Assembly: GCA_022376465.1 (NCBI GenBank)
Contig: JACDTU010000007.1
Location: 1,780,539 to 1,844,538 of the forward strand
Length of the DNA stretch: 64,000 nucleotides
Direction of reading: 5' to 3'
Source: Cubamyces lactineus
Lineage: Eukaryota; Basidiomycota; Agaricomycetes; Polyporales; Polyporaceae
Part shown: piece after piece, positions 10,970 through 23,342 of the stretch
How positions within the stretch are numbered: position 1 is the first letter of the stretch
Layout: the number at the start of each line of letters is the position of its first letter
Translations under genes and position numbers: made by a program
Notes under the pieces: model-generated
What the model saw: only the letters and a program-made list of their open reading frames with translations
Databases searched by the model: none
What the model was told of the DNA's origin: nothing

Positions 10970-12040
10970 GAGGGCTCTGCGGATGACATACCCGCTGCGG
11001 AATGAACTATTTCTCAAGATCCAGTACGTCGTGTGCTTCGATGGTGCTGGACAACCGGAGGTGCTGCGCTGCGATCATGCCGTAGAAGACCACCATGAAT
11101 CACGGAGAAGAAGGGAGGTATTTCGAGGACAAATACACCATCGTATCTGTATAATTTACTTGTAATATCGTACCAAGCTGTCGGTTGTGTTGTCGAATTG
11201 GAGCTCTTGTTGTTTGCCAGAGAGTTTAAATGCCAACATTTCAGCACCCGCATATCGAGGAACGCGTGTAGAGGAAGTACAACGACGCGTTCCTTCGCTG
11301 CTCTGCACACCCTACTTAGTAGATATTGACGTACAGAATTCATTTGGACTCCTCCCAGCGACTACTACGACACATGTGCGGCAAGTGGGATAATGTGACG
11401 GAGATTAACGATAGAAGATGGCATGCAATTAACGGTGGACAGTGAAGTATGTTCAAGAAGAGAGAGCAAGCAGGACAAAGAAAAGCAGAGAAAGCGCGAC
11501 AGAGAACAACGAAAACAGCGAAAAGAATAAGGGAGGAATAATGATATACTACATGCAAATCGTGAAGGTCGTGAAGAATTCGTGAGAGTTCAAGGACGTG
11601 GATGGGAATGTTAACAATGAAAGAAGAGGGTCGCCCAACGCTGTGACGTTGCACAGGTCAGGTAGTTCAGGGCCTTCAGCCCAGGATGTCGCCTACAGTA
11701 TCGTGAGCAGTCGAGGGTGGATAGGGATGGAGCAATGTTCGGTGTCCGCATGCAGGGAAGAGAGACATAGTCCCATCAAACAGGCAGGTGTCCGGGTGCG
11801 CGTATCGCGACGAAACCGAGGAGGAACAGGCGTAGTAGGGTGTCGCGTTGAATCCGCAGAGGAGAGAAGGAGGGGTGTCGCCGGAGTGTAGATGTACAGA
11901 TATACAGGAAGACATCAGGGAGAATGTGATGGGTCGAGAAAGTCATTTGAAGCTTGGTTTTCATCGTACGCAAGCCGACGTTTTCTTTGCCATGAGCGTG
12001 TTCGGGATACCCGATGACCGAGTGCGAAGGAAGGGCACCA
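10970..12040. other. convergent intergenic, FunK1-A / lineage protein A
   Basis: About 1.07 kb between two 3' ends. Contains a purine-rich tract at 11455-11540. ORFs here lack splice partners or family features. No gene seen. Confidence 0.45.
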
Positions 12041-13163
12041 TCAGTCGTAGTAGGGCAAGGGCTCGGTGTACTCGATACCAAAGCGCGAGCATTCGTTGTA
12101 TACGCTGCGACACAGACGTGATAAGCTACGAGATGTTTCACCGCTTGGCGAAATAATCCATGTACTCACTCGACTTCACACAAGTAGCGCAAGAACTGAC
12201 GACGGAGGGGAACAGACCGCGTCTTGCGGCGTAGTTTGTGGATGGACAGGCCTTGCGTAGCGGTAGCGTCGAGACGAGTAGCGCCGAGACGTCTGAAGGC
12301 TGCCATACGAGCAAGATTAGCCCGCAGGATAACCTGAGACTCGGGGACGCTCTCAGAGTGCTCGTCCGCGCTTGATCCCGAGACGGTGCCGTCCAAATCG
12401 TTCTCGCGCATGATCTCGAGGGCCATTCGTTCTATTTCGCGGTCTATGCTAAAGCGTGAGTCCGCGAGGCCACAGGGCTGCCTTGAGGTAGTAATGCTTA
12501 CCCTCCTTGATGACACAAGCCACTGCGGCGGCGAACATACTCACGGTTTCCTTGTCCTCATCATCCGCGGAGTTCACTGTGCGCCCCAATTGAGCCAGTG
12601 CAGCCGGCAGGCCGGATCCAGAAGCGCGGCCTCGGTTTGCGAACGCGAGGAAACGCGCCATGTCATCGCTGGAGTCTTCATCAGAGTCGCCATCGCTCTC
12701 CGCCTCGTCTACATTTGGGTCAAGGGACGATCTATCAGTTATCGCAGTACACAGACGTATTAGCCAGAGGGACTCACCGGCATCATCACTATCCGGCTCT
12801 TCATTGGCGCTGGTGTCGGCGTCAGACGTATCGATTGGGGAGTGGCTAAAATCTAGGGACACGTCAGTGTCAGATTTGTCGACACAGGAGGGAGACTCAC
12901 CGTCGAGGTTGCGTAAGCCAGCCAACTCGACTTCGAGGACCAATGAGTAGTCGGATCCCAAGTGAGTATATCAACAAGGAGAATTGACATCGAGAATATG
13001 ACTGACCATTTTCACCGTCTTCATCGACTAACGGCGCCGCATTCTCGTCGACCTGAGGTTGGGCGTCGAAGGCCTGGATTTCGTTGAATTTGGATTGGTC
13101 CTCGTGTGGAGTTGGGGCAGTGCGAGGGAGAGCCACGGGGAACAAAGGGATGCGAGACGCCAT
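12041..13163 (-). CDS. lineage-specific acidic protein A (unknown function)
   Basis: Six exons on the minus strand: 13163-13007, 12930-12901, 12852-12778, 12708-12502, 12443-12170 and 12104-12041 (268 residues, phases close). Not a family I recognise. The N-terminal third is disordered with Asp/Glu/Ser clusters (DEAESDGDSDEDSSDD). A short alpha-helical part (MARFLAFANRGRASGSGLPA) follows, then a conserved C-terminal core RMAAFRRLGATRL..Q..LRRQFLRYLCEVDVYNECSRFGI. The core is also present in lineage protein B (28380-29659), with the same exon count and the same splice phase inside the core (codon GA/C in ..CEV-D). Five of six exon boundaries can be matched between the two genes. Exon 5 needs the CATAG acceptor; the TTTAG five bases earlier would give an immediate stop. 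Its neighbour is FunK1-A in tail-to-tail orientation. Confidence 0.75.
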
Positions 13164-13384
13164 TGTGAACGCTATGTGGATGTGAAGGACGTTGGATATA
13201 ATTGGCAAAAGCAGTGTGGTAGTGAGTCAATGCAGGCGGGGCACGTATCCATAAACGTCAAGAAGGGGGTGCTGCTAATGATACCCTGGGGGGGAGCGGA
13301 GTCCTGGGTGTGGAGAGGGGGGAGGGAGCTGCGGAGGGCGTAATGCTGCAAGAAAGGTAAGTGAGAGGACCAGGACCGCCGTCG

Positions 13385-13650
13385 GTGTGCCCTCAAAAGG
13401 ACGGGAAATCGTGGGAATTTGTTCGCACCTTAGCCGTAAACCTTGTTGCGCTCAGGGTGCGTTCAACAAAACGTTACGCGCGACGGTCAATGACGGTCAC
13501 ATAATACGTCTTTAGCCGTTATCGGATTGGTCTCAGGTTTGCTGGATCAGCTTGGTCCCGGAGCGTGACACGTTGTGACAGGCGAGCGGGCGGTTGTTTG
13601 TGGCTAATTGGCAAGGGCCTCTGATTTCAACACGCACAAACAGACTGCGC
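13385..13650 (-). promoter_or_regulatory. conserved upstream block of lineage protein A
   Basis: Starting about 220 bp upstream of the protein A start codon, this stretch aligns in order with 28195-27897 upstream of protein B. Shared words, moving away from the gene: GCCCTCAAAAGG, CACCTTAGCCG, AGCCGTTATCGGAT, GTGACA near a second GTGACA half-site, GGTTGTTTGTGGCTAATTGG and TCTGATTTCAACACGCACAA. The spaced GTGACA copies and the repeated TAGCCG word look like factor sites. Confidence 0.7.
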
Positions 13651-14763
13651 ACCCAAGGCTGACGTTGGGCGCACAATGTGTCCCTGCCCGCTCCTACCGT
13701 GTTGCACTGGATGGCAGTCCCACATATTCCTTAGCCTTACGCAACAGGAATGTTGGATAGCGGGAGGCGAAGGGACGCGCGTCGTGTCATCATCTAGCGC
13801 CGGCGCACGGGCATCTAAGCGAGCCTATTGTCAGCTCCTTTTAGCGATCTATCAGACGGACCATCCGCACCTCCTCTGCTCACTCACATACCCATGGTCG
13901 TCGCGTTTTGCGTCTGAGAAGAGAACCTGCAGTTTGTTAGGGGCTCGAGCAGACTAGCGCGTGAGCTATAAGGAATTGCGCGCAAGGTACTTGAGTCCCG
14001 TATTGCCCTTGGGCCCTGAAGCCTGGTATCTGCACTGCCAGACTCAGCAGTGCTGCGTTGGGGCGACGTGGTGGTCATCGCCCATGACTTTGTCTAGCGG
14101 GAGCCGTAGAGCTAGTCCAAGCTGTAATCTCGCGAGAAGCATTGTACCATTAGTCGCTGCTTGCGCGGCCATCTCGAAGACTCTCAGACGTCGATTCAGA
14201 GCAAAGACCGGCGCGTATCGACCAGCACAGTTCAGATTCCAGGAGATAGTACCCAACGCGTTCAACGCAAACTTTTCCAAATTCCAACCCGTACACCACA
14301 CGCAAGAAAGGTCACGGGACAATCTAGCCTTAGGGCAGGCAAATACGTGTACTTCCGGATACCCGGGCCGATACTAAGACGCGTTGTTTGTTCGAGTGTG
14401 AGTTGGCATCGTCGGCTGCCTGCCAACGCCAGCAAGATCCCCTGCGTTGCATGTCAAGTCTTCTTCGTACTGGACATACATACTTCAGAGTCCTAGCTAC
14501 ATCACCTCGCCGAGGTCGATACATCCTTGAAGCGATACAGAGTCTCTACCAGTGCTTACCTGCAGAACATAAGCACGCCAGGCCCATCATCAACATCTCC
14601 CCCCTCGCTTTGTCCGCCTGGGATAGCTATATTGGCCAACCCCTGGCCATCTTAGTTTCGGATTACCCGCGTGGTTTTGTTGAGGTGAGGTTATGGCTTC
14701 AATCAAATCCCGAGCTTGACATCATAGACATACCGGCACGGTCTGAGCCTTGACTAACCAGCT
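13651..14763. other. intergenic between lineage protein A and FunK1-B
   Basis: No convincing gene; short ORFs overlap on both strands without splice partners. The unduplicated DNA ends at 14763, where near-perfect homology to the FunK1-C promoter begins. Confidence 0.4.
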
Positions 14764-14876
14764 AATTTTCAGATCGTCTGAATCGTAGGGACTGATATCG
14801 GTAGTCTGACAGTCATCAGAGAGTAAGCGTCACCACCCAGCTGTTTCGGCCGCCGGGACTTGCCGGATCCCTGCAC

Positions 14877-17793
14877 ATGGCTGCGCGCGCTCATACACAC
14901 CTCTCTTCAGACCCCCATTGTCCCCCGATTACGCGCCCATCCATCTTAGCCACAACCTCAACCCTACAAAATATGTCGATCTCAACTTGCGGCTTGTGCA
15001 GTGACCACCACTGCCTCTCCTCTTCCTCCTCAGGAATGAGCGGCAAACCCTCTCCCCGCACTTGCAAGAGCCATAACGATCCCAACCATCATAGAGAGAC
15101 GCTTCGAAGCGGTCAGTTGCCTGCTTGGTGCGATGAGATCCAGCGCAAGGTCCACGCGTACGGCACCGACATCGACGACTACCTCCGTACCTTCGTCCCG
15201 TCTCGAACTCCCTGCAATGTTACCCCACCGAGCCTGACGATCGTTGAGAACTGGAATCCCCAGCGTGGCAAGGAGAAGGAGATGTACGATCCTCTGGTAT
15301 GTATGGTCGGTACTCACTACAGGGCTCCGTGGCTAACCGGTCGGTGTTGGTAGGTCAAGATCCTCACCGCCATTGTCAAAGACTTCCCCAAAGACAAGCG
15401 GCCGTCGTTCTCCAATCCCCACGAGGCCAAGTTCCCCTTCCCATTTTCCCAATTCGCCAACAGACACCACCCCGCGAAGCCAGACCTCATCGCGTCCTTC
15501 CCCGGCGACGAGCTGCCCGCAAAGCTAGATCCTCCAGACTGGTCGCGCGTCGCGATGGCGATCGAGGCCAAGGACGTCGCAGGCAAGGACCCCTTTGTGA
15601 CCGGCGCGCGTGAGGGGAGTGGCGAGCGGGCCAAAAGGCTCGCCCAACTCGCCGTCGATGCACGCAGCTTGATGCTCGCCCATGGGTTCCTCGCTTCGTA
15701 CCTGTTCGGTGTCTACGGCAACAACGTCCGAGTCGCGCGCTTTGATCGCGCGTGCGTTGTCGCCTCGTCTCTGCTAGACATACGGACCCAGGAAGGTCTG
15801 AGGGGTATCCAAGAGTTCTTCTGGAATTTCGTGCATCCTTGGGAGGGCGGTCCTGGTGCAGTGGTCGGAGGTGACCCCACCTTCCGCAAGCTTTCCCCGG
15901 TCGACGAGAAGTGGCTCAGGACCCAGCTGGCAGACGAGGCAGACGAGATGCTCGCAGGCGTCAACCTTCGGGAGGGCCGTCTGGTCAAGATCTATGACGA
16001 GGATAAGCCGGCAGAGCCGAAGACGTTCCTGCTCTTCAAGCTCCTGGACGTCAATGCACGCCTCTTCTCTCGCTCTACTATGGTCTGGCTCGGCATCGAA
16101 GATACGCGCTGCTCTAGTACCGTTGGCGATGATGCTGGTGGTCCTGCGGTTCTACGAGTTGTCAAAGAGTCGTGGCGACAAGTGATCCGCATCCCTGAGC
16201 AGAAGTTTTACAAACGCCTCACCGAGACGATCCCTGCCGAGGAGTGGTATGGACTGCCGAATTTGCTGCACGGGGGCGATCTCGGCGTCCGAGACGTGAA
16301 GCGATGGGAAGCCGCTCGTTCTGGGAAGCCATGGTCTGGTGATGACGACCTGCTCGCTGGGATGGCCGGATCTTCAGCGCCCTCTACTTCGTCGGCTCCG
16401 CCAGTCGAAGAAATCCCTCATCCGATGCACCAGACCTTTTCTCTAAGGCTCTGCGGTGTTGCCAACGCGAAGTATATGGAACGCAGCCATGTCCGCTTTG
16501 TCGTCGACACTGTTGGGCGTCCGCTCTCTCGGTTCAAGTCCACGAAAGAGCTTGTCACGGCAATACGCGACGCAATCAGAGGTAAGCTTCCTCATCTGAT
16601 ACACTCGTTGAACGCGTCTGACTGACGGCACCTTTCTAGGTCATCGACTAGCTATGACATACGGTGGCATCCTGCATCGCGATGTCAGTAGCGGGAATAT
16701 CCTCATCGTGGACCGTCCGATACCTGAGAAACCCGATTGCAAGGGCGTTCTCCACGACTTTGACTACAGCTCCATGACGGCCAAGCCACCGTCTGAGATC
16801 ACCCAATCCTCGTCGTCCGAGTCGCCACCCCTGCACCGCTTGGAGATCGATGATGACGACACGGAAGATGTCGAACATTTGAAGGAGCGAACTGTGAGTG
16901 GCAGCTTTACATGGCTCCGCCTCGAGTAATCCGATCGTTGATTGTATCATCAATTGCAGGGAACATACTACTTCATCGCGATTGAGCTCCTCAAAGCGGC
17001 CCCGGGGACCGTACTCCACGACGTCCGCCACGATCTTGAGTCGTTCTTCTGGGTGCTCGTCTGGATCGTGCTACGCCACACGAACTATCGTCTACCGCGC
17101 GACTGCACGGACGTCTTCAGCTTCGGAAACGACACCAAAGCGGCGACCAGCAAGGGCGACATGGTCAAAGATGTGGACGAACGCTTCGAGGTCGTCGACA
17201 ACCCGCCTCTCACGCAGCTCCTGGGGGATTTCAAGCTGCTCGTGTACCTCGCTTTCTTCAAGCCGAAGATGTTTGGCCCGCTCGAGCCCATCACGTACGA
17301 GTCCGTCTTGGCTGTCTTCGATAAAGCTCTCGCTAGAGATGACTGGCCCGTCGATGACAAGGCGATCCCTTTCGTACCGTTGAAGCCGCCGAAGACGAAC
17401 AGCGCTTTCCCGGGGCCCTTGAGGATCCCTATTGAGGATACCGACGTCAATAAGGCAGCGGCCGGTAGGAGCAAGAAGGGATCAGCGGCTCGGAGCAAGA
17501 ACGCGTCTGCTGTTAGGAGCAAGAAGGATCCCGGGCTTGGGAGCAAGAAGGATCCCGGGCTTGGGAGCAAGAAGCGACCTCTCGAGGAGTACGGCGAGGC
17601 GGAGGCGGAGGCGGGGGAGCCCTCCCCCGCGGCCTCGTCGACGTTGTTCTCTGGAACGGACGGCCCGCGGTCGAAGCGGTCGAAGCACACCCATGGCGCG
17701 GCGACTCCTGCTTCGAGCTCGAGAGTGACTCGTAGCCAGACCAAGCGCAGCGGGCAGTTCAGCCATGGGACGACCAGCGGTGGCACGAGGTAG
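14877..17793 (+). CDS. FunK1-type fungal protein kinase, copy B
   Basis: Four exons: 14877-15296, 15354-16581, 16640-16893, 16960-17793. Introns are GT..AG and phases close (about 911 residues). The N-terminus is Ser/His/Cys-rich (STCGLCSDHHCLSSSSS). The FunK1 body contains IEAKDVAGKDPFVTG (nuclease-like fold seen in many FunK1 proteins), FLLFKLLDVNARLFSRSTMV, RSHVRFVVDTVGRPLSRFKS, the catalytic loop ILHRDVSSGNILIVDRPIP, GVLHDFDYSS (DFD in place of DFG), GTYYFIAIELL and HDLESFFWVLVWIV. The tail is basic and low complexity, with a perfect 24-bp tandem repeat and a terminal SSRVTRSQTKRSGQ. An ATG at 14973 (MSISTCGLC) is an equally good start: copy A begins with a similar MSCST, and the first 96 bases are conserved like non-coding DNA. 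Divergent from lineage protein A. Confidence 0.9.
17518..17565 (+). repeat. 24-bp in-frame tandem repeat in FunK1-B tail
   Basis: Two identical 24-base units encode SKKDPGLG twice, followed by a third partial unit, within a longer run of imperfect RSKK/GSKK repeats from about 17466. FunK1-C lacks this expansion, so it arose after the duplication or was lost from C. Confidence 0.85.
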
Positions 17794-20700
17794 AGGTGTC
17801 TCGGAGGTATGGGCCTGGAAGACGCGGAGGAGGAAGTTACGGTAGTTTTGTGGGTCGATCGAGCGAGTTGGTGGGGCATGCTTTCCGCGCTATCTGCTTT
17901 CTATATCCATTGTCATGACTGCTCTCTGTGCTGTGTCATCTATACGTTCTCTCTCGGCGATACCCAGAATTGCGCTATAACTACAGTCGGTTCCGGACGA
18001 GCGGATCACCCACTACAACGGAACCCCTTGCGTATGGCAACTGTGCACGACCCAGGGCGCGACTATGGCAGCCTGAGGTGTTCTCAGATGCGAAGTCCTT
18101 TGAGGCTCGCGCAGACGAGCCCACCGTCAGGCTTTGACCACTCATTGATACGCAGCTTGCGCGCGCCAGCCAAGTCGCTCGTCGTACCTGATGCTCACCG
18201 ATTGGAAGATGTGCAGCCTGCGAACCGCTCGCGGCGCGTGCCTCACATTGCGCGACAGGCACCGATACCCAAATCAAAGGCTATGTAGCACTCATCAACA
18301 TACTAGACTTCGCCTCCGAGAGGATACCGCGCGGTTGCAAGGATGGACCAGGGTTGGAAGAGGAGTGGGGTCGTCGCTCGTTGACAGGAGCTACACTGAG
18401 CTTCGTTCAGTTGAGCTACGCACGAGGGCGGAAAACTTTGGCACCGAGTCCGTGGCGAGTCCTGTCACGCCGCACGCTGCCTGAGCTCCGTGAACACGTC
18501 GACCGCCCATCTCAGATACCGCGGTGGAGCCCGCAGCCGTTCAAAGAAGCGAAGCATTGGAAGAGGTCGCTTCGGTGGTGCGAGGCGCAGCGCGCGCGTG
18601 CGTCATGTGTGATCTGCCAAAGCCACCGAGGGAATTTCCAGAGCCGGTTGGCTTCATATTGCATGACGGCCTCTTGCCATCGCGTGTGTCCCACACTAGG
18701 GGGCGCGCGAGTGTACATGGCTACTAGGAGTCTGTGAGTGGATCGCTGTGTTGACCTGGACCATACAGCACAGCAGGGATCACTTATATGCTAATATGCA
18801 GCTCGGCCTCTAGATCTTACCACCGCCTAGGGTTGTGCTTTCCCGTCGTGCTCAGCCGCCTAGCGCTGTGCCGATCCTGGAAGCGCGGGGCTTTCGTGGA
18901 GCGTGGATGACAGATGACCCAAACGATCGTAAGCAACGCAGGGGAACTGGGTGCATAGTGAGGTAAGTAAGTACTAGCGTGATATGGTCGTCTCCGGTCG
19001 AGGGAAGCCGCCTCGAGGGCTGTTGGCAAACCGTGAGCGCGGAACGCAACACTTTTCGCGCGAGCTCGGGGGGAGTGCTGGCTGACTTCTAGAACTCGGA
19101 TAACAGGCCACCGCGGCCGCGCTGAGCAGGAGGCATTCATCACTTGAGCGGCCGGTAACCAGAGAGGTATATGCGTGTCAGTAGCGGACATCTACGATAC
19201 CAAAGAAATGAGTGGGGCGCCTTGGAGCTTGGACGCCGGTGTCAAAACTGTATGTCCTCGAAGACTTGTATGCGTTATTTTCCGAGTATGCGAGGACCTG
19301 CAATTGCAAGTCACTAGTCATGGTGTACGGTCAGCCGCGCGACGAGCTAGGCAGAAGTCGCACCAAGCTAACAGTCGAGTGACCACATCGTCATACGCAG
19401 CTCGTGCACGCCTCTTCGACACGACGCCGATGACATACCACTCAGAACAAGGGTGGTCACTTGGGTGCACCGCCTGGCGTCATCGGGCGTGCTAGTACGA
19501 GTCCCTACGCGTACAGCTGTACGCCGTATACGGATAACGGATTGCCATACGCTCAATGATACACGCGCACAACACATGACGCGCGACGCACAGCGCTATC
19601 CCCGTACGCCTTCTCCTTCTACTCCTATTACTATTACTATTACAGACAGCAGCTTGAAGGCCTTCTGCGGCACGCTCGCTGAATGCCGAGGTCGCGGAGG
19701 CGTCGAGCGTGCGACGACAGAACGAAGCCCCACACGCACGCCCAGAATAGCAGCCCCCTCGCTCCCTGCAATCCACAGAACGGGTAAGTGCAGTGTACTG
19801 AATGGCCTCCCGGGGCGTATACAGCGCATATATAGAGCCCGACGCAGCGGCGCGGCACTCTGCGGCTGCGTATCTCCCTCCCTCGCAGGTGATAAACGTG
19901 AAGACGCGCGTGTATTGTCATAGTGCGCCACAGGGTTCAACGAGGCCCGAGGGGAGGGAGAGCGGGGGTGGGGGACGGGGGAGGCATTCTGGAAATCAGC
20001 CGGACCCGGGTTGACGAGATGTCTGTATCAGCAGCGACGCACGAGGGGGGGACTGGGGTATACAGTTACAGTACATAGCGACGGCGTGGTTGCCCAGCGC
20101 GGCGGGAGAGCGGCGAGGATGGCATCATGGGAAGACCGCGCGAATGAGCGTGGACACCATGCACGCACGTCAACGTCAATTTCGTCGAGGAGGATGAGGC
20201 TCAAGGAGTAGCCGCGGCCGCGTCCGTCAGATAGGCTACAGAGAACCGCCGCGGCTGCGTGAGCTGTTGACGTACGTCGTAGCTTCGTCTTGGAAGGAAG
20301 TCAGAACGCTGCGAAGGACAGGGCCCTTCTTTGGCCCGCTCGCACGAGTATTTTGGACGGACGTTGTGGGACGCTGTGAGACAAGGATAGCTCTGCAGCC
20401 ATCGTGCGTGGGTACCCGTCGCTCGCTAGGTAAGAGAGGGCCTCCGGGGGAGCAGAGACGCTGGCGCGGAGGAACATGGGCGGGACGGATCAGTGTCGGG
20501 GGGGAGGGACGACCGGGGGTGCTGCGGACGGTAAATGAAGTGCTTTGCGGGCTTCGAGGGTTGGACGACCGTCAAAGAGGGTCCTCCGTTGATTGCGCGT
20601 CTTCTATCGCGAATCCGGGGGTGCTGATGATCCTTCCATGGCCGTGCAGAAAGACGTGTAAGAGAATGTGCGAGTCAGCGACTGCTGTGCAGTGCATGCG

Positions 20701-23342
20701 CAGTGTGCGGTAGCGTTAGAGTAGCGATAGCGTATACGCGGACGCGCGGGAGTGATGCGTCGACTACACGAGATGGTTAAGACGCTGATGAGTCCGAGCT
20801 GGGTCGGGGGGTGGCAGACGACCGAGTATAGTAGCCAGTTGTCATGGTCGCGAGGTGGATGGATGGATGGATAGATGGAAGTCGAGAAGATGAGTTGTAG
20901 AGACCGCGCGAACTTCGGTGCCGCCTTCTAGTGACACAGATGACCGCGCACCGCATGCAGGGGGTCGAAGAAGAAACGCTCGAGGTGGCGGGGGGCGCAG
21001 GGAGACAAGCTTGTGTCTCTATATGGCTATCCTTCTCAAGGCGGCTCGTCCAAGAAGAACGCTCGTGGCGTATCCTGGAAGAGCAGTGGGCGGCATCAAC
21101 GTCGACGGTGTCAATCGGACGCCTTTGCCTCTTTGGATGTCTGCGCCGTCTCACCCGACCAAATATTGCGCGAGCATCGACTGAGGACTCGCCTAATCAA
21201 AGTACGTACCACAGCGCAGAACCTCGACCATGCATGGAGGATCACACATGTCGCGGTCTAGACTAAGCCAGCGACTGGTTGGGGAACGGCAGAAGACGAG
21301 GACAGGGAAGAGGAACGTTGGTCAGACGTGCAAAATCGAGCCCTGCCACCTGAAAACGGGCGCAGATCGCGGACGAACGTCACTCACCTTCTCGTTCAGG
21401 CAGGGCGACGTCACTCCAAGCCGCCCCTGTCCGCCAATCAGGGCATCCAGTCGTCCTATCGTCCACTCCTCTCGCGACACCTCGCTCTCCCCGCCGCGGC
21501 CGGCGCACGCCTCTCCCAGTTTCTCGCCTGTCTGTTCCAGGGCCACACCACACCGACCCGTGCATGTTCTGCGACACCGACACCGATCCCTGCCCAACCT
21601 CAGCCTCTCGCGCGCATCCGGACGGGCCACGCGTCTCGCTACGGCGCAGAGTCTGCCCGGGATCTGATCCTATCAGCTCCCTCATCGAGGGTGCGAACTT
21701 TATGCGCCCTGCCCACGGGCCACGGCCAGCGGGACGCGTCGTCTTCTTCGTTTAAATTTCTGTCTCTCCTGCAAGTGTTAGTTAATGCTGCACGCGCGCG
21801 AGCGTACGAACTCAAAGACGCACCCCCGCGCGGATGCAGTCCGCCGTTCTGGCCCGGCTTCCCGAACGACACGACACTACACGACGCGGCCCTAACACCT
21901 AACAAGACGCTGCTGCATTCCTGCCTCCCACGGGCCTCGGGGCCGGACATCCCAAACCGGGCGTCCGCTGCGTTCGTACTTATTTCGAGGGGGGTGGTCA
22001 CGTACATCTGCTATCTGGACGGAGTGATCTCCTCGGTTCAGCGTTGGTGGGGGTGCGCGCTGGGAGGGGCAAGTGTGCGCCAGGCCGGCGGCGTGGCGGG
22101 CGGAGAGCAGCCGACACTGGTCAGACCGACGCGGCGACACCGCGCGATTGGTTCGCAGTGACCGGAGTGCGCTGGGATTGGGCCCAGGGAGAGACGCCGG
22201 GTGGCATTGCGTGCTCGCTGCGACTTGGGATCGACTTGGCATGGACGGCCGATCTGGATTTCTGGGGTCGCGATCGAGCGAATACGCGTCGTGCACTCAT
22301 CTCGTGTCACCGTCGGGCTGGTCGTTGACCAACGTCTCTCGCTGGCGGACGAGAAGAGGGCCAGGCGCTGCGGAAAGATGATGAGACGTCCGAAATGCGA
22401 GGAGAGACAAGGCGAGAAGAACGGTTCGGACGGCTTAGCAGCGATGGAGGACTGCGGCTGCTGATGGAAGAGCGGGCGAGAGACCCTCGGTTGCTATGCA
22501 GCCCTCAAGCTTCTCGGTTGTGCGCCCGTTTGGGGGCGTTCACTGCATCTGGCATAACATACGTCGCAGCTGCTACTTATCTCTGCACGACATGGATGGA
22601 TCCGACGTTTCGCGTCATCGGTCCATCCCACGGCCTCACGCGTATGCTCACGCGCGCACGCGCGCCCATGGGCACGACGCGCAAGACCAGGGTTCGTGCA
22701 TAAATAGACGTCTCTGTGCTTCGGCTTCCGCAGCAGTGCCCTCGTATACGCTCTCGCTGGTGCGTGTCGCGTTCCCTCGTCGCCGGGCTGCGACGGACGG
22801 GGTTCGAGGATGTCCGGAGAGAGTGGAATGAAACGCAGGGCGGACACAGCATGGCCCGGGGGCGTCTGTGGGTTGTGTGCAGGCGCGCGGTTGAACGAAT
22901 GGACGGTCGGGTAGTTACCGGAAAGAGAGATGGTGACGCGGGTCGATCTCCGACACTAGATCTGGAGGATAATGCAAGTGACGTCGCGTCGCTCCACAAC
23001 GTCTCTAAGCTCCACACGCCTCCCATTCGTCCCCTCCTCCCAAGCCCTCTCTCCCCCTTCCGCTCGTGCCGCTCTGCTCACGCGGACGACGCGTCCCGGG
23101 CCCGCATGCACCCGAGGGTTGTGCGAGGAGAGAGCGAGTGGACGGAATGGGAAGGGGGAAAGCGCGAGTAAACGCGAGGGAGTGTGGGAAGGGTGACGTC
23201 ATTGTCCCACGGGTGATTAATGTGACAATTCAAGGCGGATGGGCGGAATCAAGAGGTCAAACAACGCAAACACGGCTCTTAACTTTCTTCCACCAACTCC
23301 CTCCTCGCCCTCGCTCTCTGCTCTCCCTGCATACAGTCCACC
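17794..23342. other. long gene-free stretch upstream of the zinc-finger gene
   Basis: About 5.5 kb with no supportable gene. ORFs up to 277 codons exist (21328-22161) but are Arg/Ala/Pro-rich, lack splice structure and overlap equally long antisense ORFs, as expected in GC-rich non-coding DNA. Simple repeats: (ATT)n-like at about 19624-19645 and a GGAT tetranucleotide run at about 20856-20878. It probably contains a long promoter and upstream regulatory region for the transcription factor at 23343. Confidence 0.5.

Larger units (their letters stand above)
14764..17793 (+). repeat. inverted segmental duplication, arm 1 (FunK1-B with promoter)
   Basis: From 14764 the sequence matches the reverse complement of 33373 downward. 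Over the first ~210 bp (promoter, 5' UTR and start of exon 1) I count about four differences. Coding exons 1-3 remain close, while the last exon (from 16960) is clearly more diverged, and the 3' flanks after the stop codons do not match. The left boundary is sharp (AATTTTCAGATCGTC begins the homology). Confidence 0.85.

Noticed and set aside
21328..22161. 277-codon ORF as a gene
   Set aside because: Arg/Ala/Pro/Ser composition, no motif, no splice partners, and equally long ORFs in other frames and on the other strand; expected by chance in GC-rich DNA.
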